Below the pieces are notes generated by a model. That model had not been told where the DNA came from. It saw only the letters and a list, made by a program, of their open reading frames with translations, and did no database searches. A DNA stretch of 64,000 nt from Vicinamibacterales bacterium (GTDB lineage: Bacteria > Acidobacteriota > Vicinamibacteria > Vicinamibacterales > UBA2999). Positions 8,178 to 17,246 of the stretch are shown here, piece after piece (the stretch's first letter is position 1; every line of letters begins with the position of its first letter). The stretch covers positions 28,896 through 92,895 of the forward strand of contig JAUXWO010000070.1 of assembly GCA_030680175.1 (NCBI GenBank). Direction: 5' to 3'. A program made the translations under genes and the position numbers.

Positions 8178-9149
8178 ATGACCAGGGTATCCATGGCAGC
8201 GGTGAGCCTGCTTCTCCTGACGGCGGCGTGCACGAAGAGCAGCTCGTCCCCGACCAGCCCGACCTCGGGCTCGTCGAGTTCCCCGAGTAGCTGGACGCTC
8301 GCCGGCGAAGTCGTCGCGACCTCGGGGAGCGCGGTTGGCGGCGCCGCGGTGAGCTTCGCCGGCCAGCAGGCGTCCACCGACGCCGCGGGCCGCTTCATGA
8401 TCCAGCATCAGTCCGCGAGTAGCGGACAACTCCTGCTCTCGCACCCGAGCCTCCTCGACCGACGCATCTGGCTGCGCGGCGGAACGAGCCGCACCGATCT
8501 CACGCTCGACCCGATCGCCCTCGTGGCGCCGTTCGACCTGGCGTTCTACCGGCAGATGGTCCGCAATGCGTTCGAGGGCACCGGCCAGGAGCCCGTACGC
8601 CGCTGGACTGTGGCGCCGAAGTTCTACGTCCGCACCACAGAGGACAGCGGAACCGCCATCGACAGCGACACGCTCGCGCGCGTCCGCGATGGACTCATCG
8701 AGGGCGTCGCGCACTACTCGCCGCTCGACCCACCGCACATTGAGATGGGCGCCGAAGACCGTCCGGAGTCGAACGGCTGGATCATCGTCCGGCTCCACCG
8801 CCGCTGGCAATCGGGCGACCCGTGCGGGCAGGCGACGGTCGGCGGGAACCAGGGGTGGATCTCGCTCTACATGGACAACTGCCGATGCCCGGGTGAGCGC
8901 AGCCGGATGGCAGTGGGCACCGTGATGCACGAAGTCGGGCACTCGATGGGCTTCTGGCACGTCTCGGAGCGTCCGCACATCCTATCGGTGCCCTACGCGT
9001 GTGGGCGGGTCGCGACCGAAAAGGAACGCTTCCACACCCGCATCGCGTACCGCCGCCCCGTTGGGAACACCGACCCGGACAACGACCCGAGCACGGCGTT
9101 CGCCTCCACGGCGGAAGCGGCGCCGGTCGTCGTGTCGTGTCATCCCTAG
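8178..9149 (+). CDS. Lipoprotein metzincin-type metalloprotease, paralogue 1
   Basis: A 323-residue lipoprotein: a hydrophobic leader ends in the lipobox LLTAAC with Cys18, followed by a Ser/Thr/Pro linker. A carboxypeptidase-regulatory-like beta domain (about residues 38-100, WTLAGEVV onward) precedes a catalytic domain with HEVGHSMGFWH starting at His251, a full HExxHxxGxxH zinc site. Conserved Cys pairs (DPCGQA, NCRCPGE) flank the site. It is closely related along its length to the lipoprotein at 36074-37081, down to the PIALxxPFDLxFYR and AYRRPVGNxDPDxDPS segments. It should be anchored to the outer membrane or periplasmic face. Start chosen at 8178 because it yields the lipoprotein signal; upstream in-frame codons do not. 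Confidence 0.85.
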   Translation: MTRVSMAAVSLLLLTAACTKSSSSPTSPTSGSSSSPSSWTLAGEVVATSGSAVGGAAVSFAGQQASTDAAGRFMIQHQSASSGQLLLSHPSLLDRRIWLRGGTSRTDLTLDPIALVAPFDLAFYRQMVRNAFEGTGQEPVRRWTVAPKFYVRTTEDSGTAIDSDTLARVRDGLIEGVAHYSPLDPPHIEMGAEDRPESNGWIIVRLHRRWQSGDPCGQATVGGNQGWISLYMDNCRCPGERSRMAVGTVMHEVGHSMGFWHVSERPHILSVPYACGRVATEKERFHTRIAYRRPVGNTDPDNDPSTAFASTAEAAPVVVSCHP

Positions 9150-9187
9150 CAGCCGGACCGTCGGGCATGGTTTGTGGGCCCACCTCG

Positions 9188-9206
9188 GGGCCTGCACCAC
9201 AGGCCC
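9188..9206. terminator. Hairpin between convergent genes
   Basis: GGGCCTG-CACCA-CAGGCCC forms a 7-bp GC-rich stem between the 3' ends of the metzincin gene (plus) and the desaturase-family gene (minus). No T-tract is present on either side, so intrinsic termination is only suggested. Confidence 0.4.
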
Positions 9207-9229
9207 GGCGCGCGAGGATGTCACGCGGC

Positions 9230-10348
9230 CTACCGGCGCCGCCGGAACGGGTACAGCAGCTGCGCGGTCCAGCGAGCGGGCATGTCGCCCCGGCTGTGAA
9301 GGCCGTACGCGGACGGCCAGCGGTCGGGATAGTAGTAGGTGCCGAAGAGGATGTCCCAGATGGGCGTGTGCACCGCGAAGTTCTTGTCGATCGCGTCGCG
9401 CTCGGCGGCGTGGTGCCAGTGGTGGAAGCCGGGCGTCGCCAGCACCTTGTGCAACGGACGGAACGTCCAGCGCACGTTGGCGTGGATGAACGTGGCCTGC
9501 GCGGCGACGATGAAGACGTAGAGGGCCAGCGCCGTGCGCGAGAAGCCGAGCACGAAGATCGGCACGTACACGAGCCCGCGCGTCACGACGACGTCCACGA
9601 GATGCAGCCGCGAGCCGGCCAGCCAGTCCATCTCCTCAGCCGAATGATGGATGGCGTGGAACGGCCAGAGCCACGGCACCGCATGAAACATGCGATGGAT
9701 CCAGTACTGCGTGAAGTCGGCGGCGAGCAGCAGCGCCGGCACCGCCAGGATCAGCGGCAGCGAGGCGACCGTCGCGCTCACCCACGGCACCCGCGCCCAG
9801 TCGAAGAAGATCAGCGCTGGCGTCAGCGTGAGAATGGCCAGCACCTCGATCAGCAGTGAGTTCACGAAGAAGTAGGTGAGATCGACCAGCCACTGACGCC
9901 GGAAGACGTGCTGCGAGGCACGCAGCGCGAACAGCCGTTCGAGCGGAATGAAGACCGCGGAGTACAACAGCAGGTTCAACACGAAGAAATCGAGCCCAAG
10001 CCACGAGCGCCGGCTCACGGCGCCCTCCACCGGCACGCCCGAACCGCCGAGCAGCGCGGCCGCCAGCGTGAAGCCGATGCCGATGAGCGCCAGCATCTTG
10101 TTGGCGCGAAGAAACGCGCTGACGGTGCCCAGCAGGAACGACGCCACCAGCGTGACGTGGATGGCGGCGCGCAGGTAGCCGAGCGAGTACATCGCGCGCA
10201 GGTCGGCCTGCGTCAGGTACTCGGGGAAGTGCAGGCAGAGCACGGCGCCCAGGCCCGCAATGCCGAGGATGGCCGACAGCAGGCCGCTGACGAAGCCGTG
10301 CCCGAACGACGTGGGCTCCGACGTCTGCATCGACAGGTGCGGCGTCAT
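9230..10348 (-). CDS. Sterol desaturase / fatty acid hydroxylase family membrane protein
   Basis: A 372-residue integral membrane protein. The N-terminal half carries four to five predicted helices; the C-terminal half carries the di-iron histidine clusters of the FA_hydroxylase family: WIHRMFH, PFHAIHHS and FHHWHHAAERD. Members insert oxygen or a double bond into lipids (sterols, fatty acids, alkylglycerols); the substrate here is not deducible. The ATG at 10348 has GGAG 10 nt upstream. The frame stays open for another 149 codons, but that extension is of low complexity and has no membrane character, so I excluded it. The gene converges on the metzincin gene. Confidence 0.8.
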   Translation of the reverse strand: MTPHLSMQTSEPTSFGHGFVSGLLSAILGIAGLGAVLCLHFPEYLTQADLRAMYSLGYLRAAIHVTLVASFLLGTVSAFLRANKMLALIGIGFTLAAALLGGSGVPVEGAVSRRSWLGLDFFVLNLLLYSAVFIPLERLFALRASQHVFRRQWLVDLTYFFVNSLLIEVLAILTLTPALIFFDWARVPWVSATVASLPLILAVPALLLAADFTQYWIHRMFHAVPWLWPFHAIHHSAEEMDWLAGSRLHLVDVVVTRGLVYVPIFVLGFSRTALALYVFIVAAQATFIHANVRWTFRPLHKVLATPGFHHWHHAAERDAIDKNFAVHTPIWDILFGTYYYPDRWPSAYGLHSRGDMPARWTAQLLYPFRRRR

Positions 10349-10846
10349 CGTGCCGCTCCATACCGCCGTCCGTACCGCGCGCCGTCCTCCCGCACCGCGT
10401 CTGTTGAAGCCACGCGCTCCCCCCCCGAATTCCATCGACATCGACGACACGACGGCCCCGCTGCCGTCCAGCTCGCTCACGATTCCCGTCGGGTAGTTGT
10501 ACAGGGACACGCCGTCATCCAACAGCGCGGCCACAGGGACACCAGGCGCGGAGAACGTCCGGAGCGGTGGCCATGTCGCGAGGCGCGTGCCATTGGTGTC
10601 AACATTACGCCACCCCCGCTTCACCGCCATCATGGCAGCTCCTGCGACCAGCCCTTCCCCGAAATCCGTTGGCTGCAGGGTCGCCTCACCGTCATCACAC
10701 GCCGCCTCGCGTGAGGCTTGTCGCCTGAGGCGACGCACCGATGCGCCGCCGTCGCCTTGCCGTGCGGACCCGACTCCCTTATCGTAGGCGTGCATTCACG
10801 CACACATCCCAGGCGGATGACACGCCACCAAGGAGAGGGAATCCAC
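10349..10846. other. About 500-bp intergenic region, no supported gene
   Basis: This lies between divergent genes (desaturase-family minus, DUF1028 plus). Frames are open on both strands, but neither translation resembles a known family. An in-frame minus-strand extension of the desaturase gene crosses it. It presumably holds both promoters; I see no clear hairpin or repeat. Confidence 0.4.
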
Positions 10847-11701
10847 ATGATCGGGACGTATCGAGTGCTCATGCTGCTGAGCGGGCTGCTGCTCGCGGCC
10901 TGTGCGCCCCAGGCGGTCGAATATCCCACCGAGATGGAGATGACCACCTGGTCCATCGTCGGGGTCGATCCGAAGACAGGCGACGTGGGCGTGGCGGTGG
11001 CGTCCTGCGTCGAATCGTTTGGCGATGCCGTGGCCGCGCTCGTGCCCGGCAAGGGCGCCGCGGCCACGCAGGCGGGCTTCGACGTCAAGAACCGGAACAT
11101 CGTGTTCGAGGCGATCAAGGAGGGCCTGACGGCTGAAGCCGTGATCGCCCGGGTCACTGACCCTGCGTCGGACGCGCAGACCGATCGGCGGCAGTACGGC
11201 GTGCTCACCATGCACGACGGGTTCGTGCGCGCGGCCGGGTTCACCACGCCCACGCGCCAGGGGGTGACCCTCGGCGAGGACGGCGTCGCCCGCTTCGCCG
11301 GCGTGATGGCCGACCCCAGCCGAGGCGTGAGTGCCCAGGGCAACACGCTGGCAAGCGCCGAGGTGGTCCAGGGGCCGCTCGACGCCTACCGCTATGAGGA
11401 CCCGGCAGGATTCAACACGCTGCCCGACCGGCTCATGCGCGCGCTCGAAGCCGGGGCCATTGCCGGCGGCGACGTCCGCTGCAACATCGGAAGCGTCAGA
11501 CAGACGACGTCGATGGCGGCCATCCTCGTCGCGCGCGGCACCGACCCGCCCTATGCCACCGAGAACATCGGGATGACCGATGCCGGCACCGACAAGGCGC
11601 CATGGCTCAACCTGTCGGTCAAGACCGAGCGCGGCAAGGAGAACCCGCTGCTCGACCTGCGCCGGCAGTACGATCAGTGGCGGCGCAACCAACCGAAGTA
11701 G
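10847..11701 (+). CDS. DUF1028 family lipoprotein (Ntn-hydrolase-like)
   Basis: A 284-residue protein with a lipoprotein leader (LLLAAC) followed by a DUF1028 domain: TTWSIVGVDPKTGDVGVAVA at its start, then GAAATQAGFD and the ISAQGN-like block GVSAQGNTL. DUF1028 proteins have an Ntn-hydrolase-like fold and are often encoded near peptidases or amidases, but the reaction is not established. The start ATG is preceded by AGGAGAGGG at 10831-10839. The lipobox makes this an exported version. The C-terminal tail is basic (LRRQYDQWRRNQPK). Confidence 0.85.
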   Translation: MIGTYRVLMLLSGLLLAACAPQAVEYPTEMEMTTWSIVGVDPKTGDVGVAVASCVESFGDAVAALVPGKGAAATQAGFDVKNRNIVFEAIKEGLTAEAVIARVTDPASDAQTDRRQYGVLTMHDGFVRAAGFTTPTRQGVTLGEDGVARFAGVMADPSRGVSAQGNTLASAEVVQGPLDAYRYEDPAGFNTLPDRLMRALEAGAIAGGDVRCNIGSVRQTTSMAAILVARGTDPPYATENIGMTDAGTDKAPWLNLSVKTERGKENPLLDLRRQYDQWRRNQPK

Positions 11702-11789
11702 GCCGGTGCGGTTCACGGTGGGGCACGCGGCCCGGCCCTGGCCCCGCCGGGGTCGCGTGTCCATGCCGTCGTGGCGTCTCGGCCGCTGA

Positions 11790-14510
11790 TCAGGCGGACT
11801 TCAGCGCCTCCGTCGGCTGAATCCGGAGCGCGCGGCGCACCGGTGGCACGCACGCGAGCGCCGTGATGCCCGCGACGGCCAGCGCTACCAGCGGCCCCGC
11901 GATGAGCGCCACCTGTGCGCCGTCACGCGTCGAGACCTCGGGCGCCAGGTTGGCGACCAGCAGCATGGCCGGCACACTGCCCACCACCACGCCGGCCGCC
12001 ACCTGCGCGAGCGCGCGCGCGAACGTGCCGAACACCACCCGCCGCGGCCCCGCCCCGAGCGCCAGCCGGATCCCGATCTCCATCGTCCGCCGCGACACGG
12101 TGAAGGACATCAGCGCGTAGACGCCCGCGCAGGCGAGGAATAGCGCGACGAGGCCGATGCCCGTCAGCAGGCGGCCGAAGAAGTCGATGGCGACCCGATC
12201 GGCGGCGCGCACCTCGTGGAGCGGCTGCAGATCGTTCAGGCGCAGGTCGGCATCGATGCCCGCCGCCACGACGCGCAGACGCGAGAGCAGTGCCGTCGTG
12301 TCGGCGCCGGCGCGCACGGCAAGATGGAGCGGCATCGTCTGGTGCGGCGGCGCGGGGATGAACACGATGCCGTCGCTCGCCCGCTTGCCGTCAGGCACCG
12401 TCAGGTCGCGGACGACGCCGACGATCTCGATCCAGTCCGCCCGCGGCTGACCGGCGACCGGCGCTTCGCGGAGGTGGCGGCCCACGGCCGGGCCCCCGCC
12501 GAGGATGAGCCGCGCGAACGTCTGGTCGACGATCGCCACCCGGCGGCCGGGGGCCAGATCCGCCTCGGTGAATCCACGTCCTGAGACCATCGACGCCTGG
12601 AACGACGGCAGGTAGTCCACGGCCACGGACGCCGTGCGCACCCACGGCGGCTCCGCCGGACTCGACGCGTGCTGGCCGTCCACCTCGATCGGCATCACGC
12701 CGAAGTCCATGCCCGGCAGCCGGGATCCGTAGGTCACGGCCGTGACGCCGGGCTCGGCGGCGAGCTGCCGGGCGAACTCTTCGTAACGCGCGCCGAGCCG
12801 GCGGCCGCGCGCGTCGTCACCGGTCGTGCCCCCCTCCTCCGCGCCCTGTGCATCGAGCGTCAGCCGCATCGCGACGTAGTCATCAGCGGGGATCGTCAGC
12901 GCGCGCTCGCCGGCGTTGGCGAAGTGCAGCCCCCATCCGAGCGTCCCGGCCACCGCGAGGAACACCACGGTGAGGGCAATCTGGGCGACGATGACCGCCG
13001 TCCAGACGCCGCCGAACCGCAGGCCCGGCGCTGACGCGCCCCGGGCCACGCGCAGCCTGTCCTGGACCTGCGCGCCGGTCGCCTTGAGCGCGGGCACGAC
13101 GCCGATCACCACCGCCGCCAGCAGCGCCAGCGCGGCCGCATAGAGATAGGTGGCGGGCGAGAGATCGTCGTTCCACCAGTACATCAGCCGCGATCCCTGG
13201 CCAGCCCAGATGACCTGTTTCACCCAGAGCAGCGAGGCCCGGGCGGTCAGGAGGCCGATGGCCGCGGCGAGGATCGAGAGCACCGCGGCTTCGGTGAACA
13301 TCTGGCCCACGATGCGCGCCCGGCTGGCGCCGAGCGCCGTGCGGATGCCGAACTCCGTCTCGCGCGTGACCGTGCGGGCGAACACGAGCGTGGCAATATT
13401 GGCGCCGCACACGAGCAGCAGGCCAATGAAGAACAGGTTCGCCCCATACAGGATCGCCGTCTGGATCGCCGAGTCCTGCACGGTCGACCAGAGCGACACC
13501 ACGTAGGGCTGCACCACCGGACGCAGGTGGCGGTGCGTCTCGGGGAACGCCGCGGCGAGGCGCTCGCCTGCCGCGGACACCTCGGCCTGCGCCGCCTCGA
13601 GTGGGACCCCGTCGCGCAACCGGCCCACCATCCGCGTGGCCTCGCCCTCGCGGCGGGGGTAGCCGGGCGCGTGCAGCGACAGCGGCACCCAGAAGCTCTG
13701 GCTGACCGGAAAGCCGAAGCCCTCCGGCATCACGCCGACGATCTCGTGCGGCTGGGCGCCCACGCGCACGCGCTGCCCGAGCACACCCGGGTGGCTGCCG
13801 AATCGGGCCGTCCACACGTCGTGCCCGATCACGATGACGGGCGGCGCTCCGGGCTGCTCGTCGGCGGCCTGCAGGGTGCGTCCGAGGTGCGGCGGCACGG
13901 CGAGAATCCCGAACGCCTGCGACGTGAGCGCCGCGCCGCGCGCCGGCTCCGCGCGCCCGTCCTCCGTCACGAGGTTTCGTTCGAGGTTGCGGTACGCCGC
14001 CAGGCCGTCGAGCGTCGTCAACGTGTCGCGCCAGGAGACGTAGTCGAACGTGACCCGGTCCTCGGGCCGGCCGGTCTGCTGATCCCACTGCACGATGCCA
14101 ACGATGCGTCGGCCGGGATCGGAGGGGAGCCGGCCGTGCATGAGATCGGCGGTGAATTCGAGATAGGCCGCGCCGGCGCCTATGGCGAGCGCGAGCGCGA
14201 AGACCGCCGTTGCCGTCAGGCCCGGGTAGCGGCCGAGTATGCGGAGGCTGAGCTTGACGTCGACCGACAGGCCGCGCGCCCAGGTGAGGTGCAGCGCATC
14301 GCGAGCCGCGCCGCGATACTTCTCGACGCCACCGAAGCGCAGCGCCGCCTGTCGGCGCGCCTCGACCGCGTCGAGCCCGTGTTCACGCATCAGGCGCTCG
14401 GCATCCTGTTCGAGGTGGAATTGCATCTCGTCCGCCATGCCGGCGTCGAGCGTGTCTGGGTGGCGGAGGCCGCGCCAGAGCGAGGCCACGCGCGCGAAGA
14501 TGCCGCGCAT
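11790..14510 (-). CDS. ADOP-family duplicated ABC permease (MacB/FtsX-like)
   Basis: A 906-residue permease with the Acidobacterial duplicated-orphan-permease layout: a cytoplasmic N-terminal segment rich in Glu and Arg (MADEMQFHLEQDAERL), a first transmembrane helix near residue 100, a MacB_PCD-like periplasmic domain, an FtsX three-helix block near residues 380-490, a second periplasmic domain and a second FtsX block at the C-terminus (MEIGIRLALGAGPRRVV segment), ending PVRRALRIQPTEALKSA. These permeases occur in many copies per acidobacterial genome without a dedicated ATPase next door. It starts 3 nt after the padR stop codon, so the two are co-transcribed; PadR probably controls it. Exported substrate unknown. 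Confidence 0.92.
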   Translation of the reverse strand: MRGIFARVASLWRGLRHPDTLDAGMADEMQFHLEQDAERLMREHGLDAVEARRQAALRFGGVEKYRGAARDALHLTWARGLSVDVKLSLRILGRYPGLTATAVFALALAIGAGAAYLEFTADLMHGRLPSDPGRRIVGIVQWDQQTGRPEDRVTFDYVSWRDTLTTLDGLAAYRNLERNLVTEDGRAEPARGAALTSQAFGILAVPPHLGRTLQAADEQPGAPPVIVIGHDVWTARFGSHPGVLGQRVRVGAQPHEIVGVMPEGFGFPVSQSFWVPLSLHAPGYPRREGEATRMVGRLRDGVPLEAAQAEVSAAGERLAAAFPETHRHLRPVVQPYVVSLWSTVQDSAIQTAILYGANLFFIGLLLVCGANIATLVFARTVTRETEFGIRTALGASRARIVGQMFTEAAVLSILAAAIGLLTARASLLWVKQVIWAGQGSRLMYWWNDDLSPATYLYAAALALLAAVVIGVVPALKATGAQVQDRLRVARGASAPGLRFGGVWTAVIVAQIALTVVFLAVAGTLGWGLHFANAGERALTIPADDYVAMRLTLDAQGAEEGGTTGDDARGRRLGARYEEFARQLAAEPGVTAVTYGSRLPGMDFGVMPIEVDGQHASSPAEPPWVRTASVAVDYLPSFQASMVSGRGFTEADLAPGRRVAIVDQTFARLILGGGPAVGRHLREAPVAGQPRADWIEIVGVVRDLTVPDGKRASDGIVFIPAPPHQTMPLHLAVRAGADTTALLSRLRVVAAGIDADLRLNDLQPLHEVRAADRVAIDFFGRLLTGIGLVALFLACAGVYALMSFTVSRRTMEIGIRLALGAGPRRVVFGTFARALAQVAAGVVVGSVPAMLLVANLAPEVSTRDGAQVALIAGPLVALAVAGITALACVPPVRRALRIQPTEALKSA

Positions 14511-14513
14511 GGA

Positions 14514-14855
14514 TCAGATCTCCTGGGTGGTGGCGCGCAGCGCGGTGGCCATGGCCTCGGCCAGGCGCTTCCATCCCGCGGCCTGGTCCTTGAGGCGCGC
14601 CCGGCCGAGCGGGGTCAGGGTGTAGTACTTGGCGCGCCGGTTGTTGTCCGACACGCCCCATTCGCTCGCGAGGAGGCCCTGCTGCTCGAGCCGGTACAGC
14701 GCCGGATAGAGCGCGCCCTGCTGGATGTGCAGTGCGCCGCCGGTGATCTGCTCGATGCGCAGCAGCACGGCGTAGCCGTGGAGTGTGCCGAGCGAGACGG
14801 ACTTCAGGATCAGCAGGTCGAGCGTGCCGGGCAGCAACTCGGCGGACTGGGTCAT
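14514..14855 (-). CDS. PadR-family transcriptional regulator (acidobacterial type)
   Basis: A 113-residue winged-helix repressor. The opening LLPGTLDLLILKSVSLGTLHGYAV is typical of PadR, followed by recognition-helix region IQQGALYPALYRLEQQGLLASE and the wing NRRAKYYTLTPLGRARL; a short C-terminal helix would mediate dimerisation. It is the first gene of a two-gene operon with the ADOP permease, a pairing seen repeatedly in Acidobacteriota. Its promoter region carries a perfect inverted repeat likely to be its own operator, implying autoregulation and ligand-controlled expression of the permease. Confidence 0.92.
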   Translation of the reverse strand: MTQSAELLPGTLDLLILKSVSLGTLHGYAVLLRIEQITGGALHIQQGALYPALYRLEQQGLLASEWGVSDNNRRAKYYTLTPLGRARLKDQAAGWKRLAEAMATALRATTQEI

Positions 14856-14860
14856 CGCAC

Positions 14861-14910
14861 TCTCCTAACACACATAGGAGAAGGTATCGCGCTCTCTCCT
14901 AAGCTGTCAA
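14861..14910 (-). promoter_or_regulatory. padR promoter and putative PadR operator
   Basis: On the minus strand TTGACA (14910-14905) is followed 17 bp later by ATACCT (14887-14882), a perfect -35 with a weak -10. Immediately downstream lies the inverted repeat TCTCCTA-N7-TAGGAGA (14861-14881, 7-bp perfect arms), and a further half-site TCTCCTAA lies at 14895-14902 within the spacer. A repressor bound here would block RNA polymerase. Assignment to PadR is inferred from position. Confidence 0.65.
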
Positions 14911-15052
14911 GGGGAGGAACACAGAGGCGCGGACCCGCGATCCCCCCACATGAACTGTGACCTCCTACGTCTCGCCTCTCCCCTACTGTGCAGGGAGCAC
15001 TCGCCCGCCCCCCAAACGGGATCGGCGTTCACCGTACAAGGAGACCCACGTC

Positions 15053-15517
15053 ATGCGTCACTCGCCACTGCAGCGCGCCATCAGCGCCATGCTCATCGTC
15101 CCGTTCGTGCTCGCGACCACGCTTCCCGCCAACGCCCAGACCGCGGGGCAGGCGCCCGCGGCGGCGCCTGCCACCACGTCCGCGGATCAGGGAGACACGC
15201 TCGCCGCCGGACTCGTCGACGGAGAGATGCTCGCCGAGCGCGTCGGGACGGGCAGCAAGCTCGGGACGGGACTCGCGGTCGGCGTCTTCACGGGCTTCAT
15301 CGGCACCGGCATCGGCTACTTCGCGATGGGTCCGGAGGGGATGACGCCGGAAGCGTACCAGCGCTACGCGAATCGCGGGCCCGAGTATCAGATGGGCTTC
15401 AAGACGGGGTGGGAACGCAAGACGCGCGCGCGCAAGCGCAACGCGTTCCTCGCTGGCGGGCTGCTCGGGACGGCGGCGTTTCTCGCGATCGTCCTCTCGG
15501 CCAACGCGGGCGAGTAG
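15053..15517 (+). CDS. Small exported membrane protein, function unknown
   Basis: A 154-residue protein. A signal peptide (residues 1-29, ending PANAQ) is followed by a linker rich in Ala, Pro and Thr, then a Gly-rich hydrophobic segment (about residues 75-98) and, after a strongly basic loop (WERKTRARKRNAF), a second C-terminal hydrophobic helix. The Gly-rich helix resembles glycine-zipper membrane proteins. The ATG has AAGGAGA 9 nt upstream. I do not recognise the family. Confidence 0.7.
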   Translation: MRHSPLQRAISAMLIVPFVLATTLPANAQTAGQAPAAAPATTSADQGDTLAAGLVDGEMLAERVGTGSKLGTGLAVGVFTGFIGTGIGYFAMGPEGMTPEAYQRYANRGPEYQMGFKTGWERKTRARKRNAFLAGGLLGTAAFLAIVLSANAGE

Positions 15518-15593
15518 CCCCCGGACGCGGTCGGGGCCCTGGCATGCGCCACTGGAGCGGCGTCGTGCCGGGCCCGGCCGCGGGTCACATCGC

Positions 15594-15923
15594 GTGACGT
15601 CGGGTCGGCCGGAAAGAGCGTGGCTTGCGCGCATCGATGAGGGTGTGGCCGCCGCGCAGAAGGTCATCGCGAACCCGTGGCGTGATACGCGCGCAGGAGG
15701 GCCGCGCCCGCAGCCTCAACGCGCGCCAGCGTCCGATCAGCCCGTCGTCACCGTCAACCGCCGGCGGTACGCGCTGAACGACACCGCGAAGGCGGCCGGC
15801 TTCTCGGAGATCACGCCGGTCCTGCGGCGGTCGCCCGACCCGCAGCTGGCCGCCCTCAACGTGAAGGCCGAGATCGCGCCGCTCCGCGCACGCGCGCTGC
15901 AGCTCTGCACGCCCGCGCCGTAG
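15594..15923 (+). pseudogene. 5'-truncated copy of the DUF2511 lipoprotein gene
   Basis: From 15729 to 15923 this is a near-perfect copy of 18776-18970: I count two base differences in 195 nt, both synonymous, so the last 63 residues are the same. The first half of the DUF2511 gene, including the lipoprotein signal and the TAAEFGDDWP segment, is missing and is replaced by unrelated sequence. An in-frame ATG at 15594 could give a 109-residue product without an export signal. It converges on hipA, 9 nt apart. I regard it as a relic of a duplication. Confidence 0.7.
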
Positions 15924-15932
15924 CCGGGACGG

Positions 15933-17246
15933 CTACACACGCGGCAGGTCCAGCCGCAGGTGCCCCTGGATCTGCTCGCGCCACGCGTCGGGCACGGCGG
16001 CCGCCGCCGCGAACGCCGGCCACTGCGCGACCGCCGCTCGGACCTCATCCACGATCGCCTCGGCGCGTCCGCGCTTCATCCCCGCACCCTTCGCGCACGC
16101 GCGGAAATCCGCCACCGTGCACCCATCACGCTTGCCCTGCAGCGTCATCTGGTGGCTGGCCGTCCAGCGGCCGGATGGGTTGTAGCTGTAGGAGACGTCG
16201 AAGGCCGGCGAGAGCGACCACGCGCCCGCCTTGTCCATCAGGAAGGCGATGTTCTTGACGTGGTCGTCCTGGTTGCGCGCGACGATGTTGAAGGCCATGC
16301 GGCGGAACTGCTCCTCGACGTCGCGCATCGGGAGACCGAGTTGGCGCATGATGAGCAGCGCCTGCTCGTAGCCGTACGCGCCCGGGCGGTTGAAGTCGAA
16401 GTGCGCCAGTGCGCCGAGCGACTGCATGTGCCGCTTCTCCCCGCCCTCGAGGCGGTCGAACCGGCGCGTCATGAAGTGCCGCCGTCCCTGCTCCTCGAGC
16501 AGCCGGCACTCCGTCATCGTGAGGCCCGCGGCCTTCGCCATCAGCGAGTACGCGTACTCGATGGCGCCGTAGCCCTGCGGATCCTCCAGCTCCTTGTCAC
16601 GGTTGCCCGTCACGCCGTCGAACTTCAGCAGCCAGTGCTCGAAGCCCTGGTCCACCGGCACCTGCCCCGACCGCACCTCGCCGGTCGCCGGGTTCCAGGC
16701 GATCACCGCCTTCGCGCGTGCGCCGCCCGCCGAGGTGCCGACACGCAGGATGTCGCGCAGCGCATCGGCCTTGTCCCCGTCGCGCGCAAACGACGCGTGC
16801 AGGGTGTCGCGGTGGCTCAACACCTCGGAGGCGAGCCGCACGAGCGCGTCGATGGCGATGGGCTTCGACTCGCGCTGGCGCGGGCCGGTGGACGGCACGA
16901 ACTCGAGCGCGCCCAGGCCGCGTGCGCCGATGTAGCACAGCCGCTCGACGACGTTGAAGCTGGCGGGGGTGCGGCCCTGGGTGGCGAGCCACGCGTCGAT
17001 CAGGGTGTGGCCGAACTGATCCGGCAGGGAATCGGCCAGCAGGCCGGGAAGGCCATGAAAGGTGCGGTGCGGGAGTTCGGGGAAGGTGTAGACGCGGTCG
17101 CTGAGCGGCATGACGAGCGGCGATACCTCGATGGCGCTCGCCGCGAAGGCCGGGTCGTACTGAAACCGCGCGTCCTCCTCATCGTCCTCGAGCGAGACGG
17201 CGCCGATCGTCCGTCCCCACAGACGCACGCTCGCGAGCGTCGCCAT
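15933..17246 (-). CDS. hipA: HipA-family serine/threonine kinase toxin
   Basis: A 437-residue HipA-type toxin. The N-terminal part (couple_hipA, about residues 1-110) contains LPHRTFHGLPGLLADSLPDQFG. The kinase part has the P-loop-like GTSAGGARAKAVIA, FEHWLLKFDG and the catalytic motif NQDDHVKN with Asp327. The family phosphorylates a cytosolic target (glutamyl-tRNA synthetase for E. coli HipA), causing growth arrest or persistence; the target here is unknown. The ATG at 17246 overlaps the antitoxin stop as TGATG, so the two are translationally coupled. A GTG seven codons upstream is a less likely start. Two decayed copies of its 3' end lie at about 18975-19140 and 22616-22770. Confidence 0.9.
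   Translation of the reverse strand: MATLASVRLWGRTIGAVSLEDDEEDARFQYDPAFAASAIEVSPLVMPLSDRVYTFPELPHRTFHGLPGLLADSLPDQFGHTLIDAWLATQGRTPASFNVVERLCYIGARGLGALEFVPSTGPRQRESKPIAIDALVRLASEVLSHRDTLHASFARDGDKADALRDILRVGTSAGGARAKAVIAWNPATGEVRSGQVPVDQGFEHWLLKFDGVTGNRDKELEDPQGYGAIEYAYSLMAKAAGLTMTECRLLEEQGRRHFMTRRFDRLEGGEKRHMQSLGALAHFDFNRPGAYGYEQALLIMRQLGLPMRDVEEQFRRMAFNIVARNQDDHVKNIAFLMDKAGAWSLSPAFDVSYSYNPSGRWTASHQMTLQGKRDGCTVADFRACAKGAGMKRGRAEAIVDEVRAAVAQWPAFAAAAAVPDAWREQIQGHLRLDLPRV

Noticed and set aside
10349..10795. 149-codon N-terminal extension of the desaturase-family protein
   Set aside because: It has no membrane or domain features and the internal ATG at 10348 has a ribosome site; chance open frames are common at this GC content.
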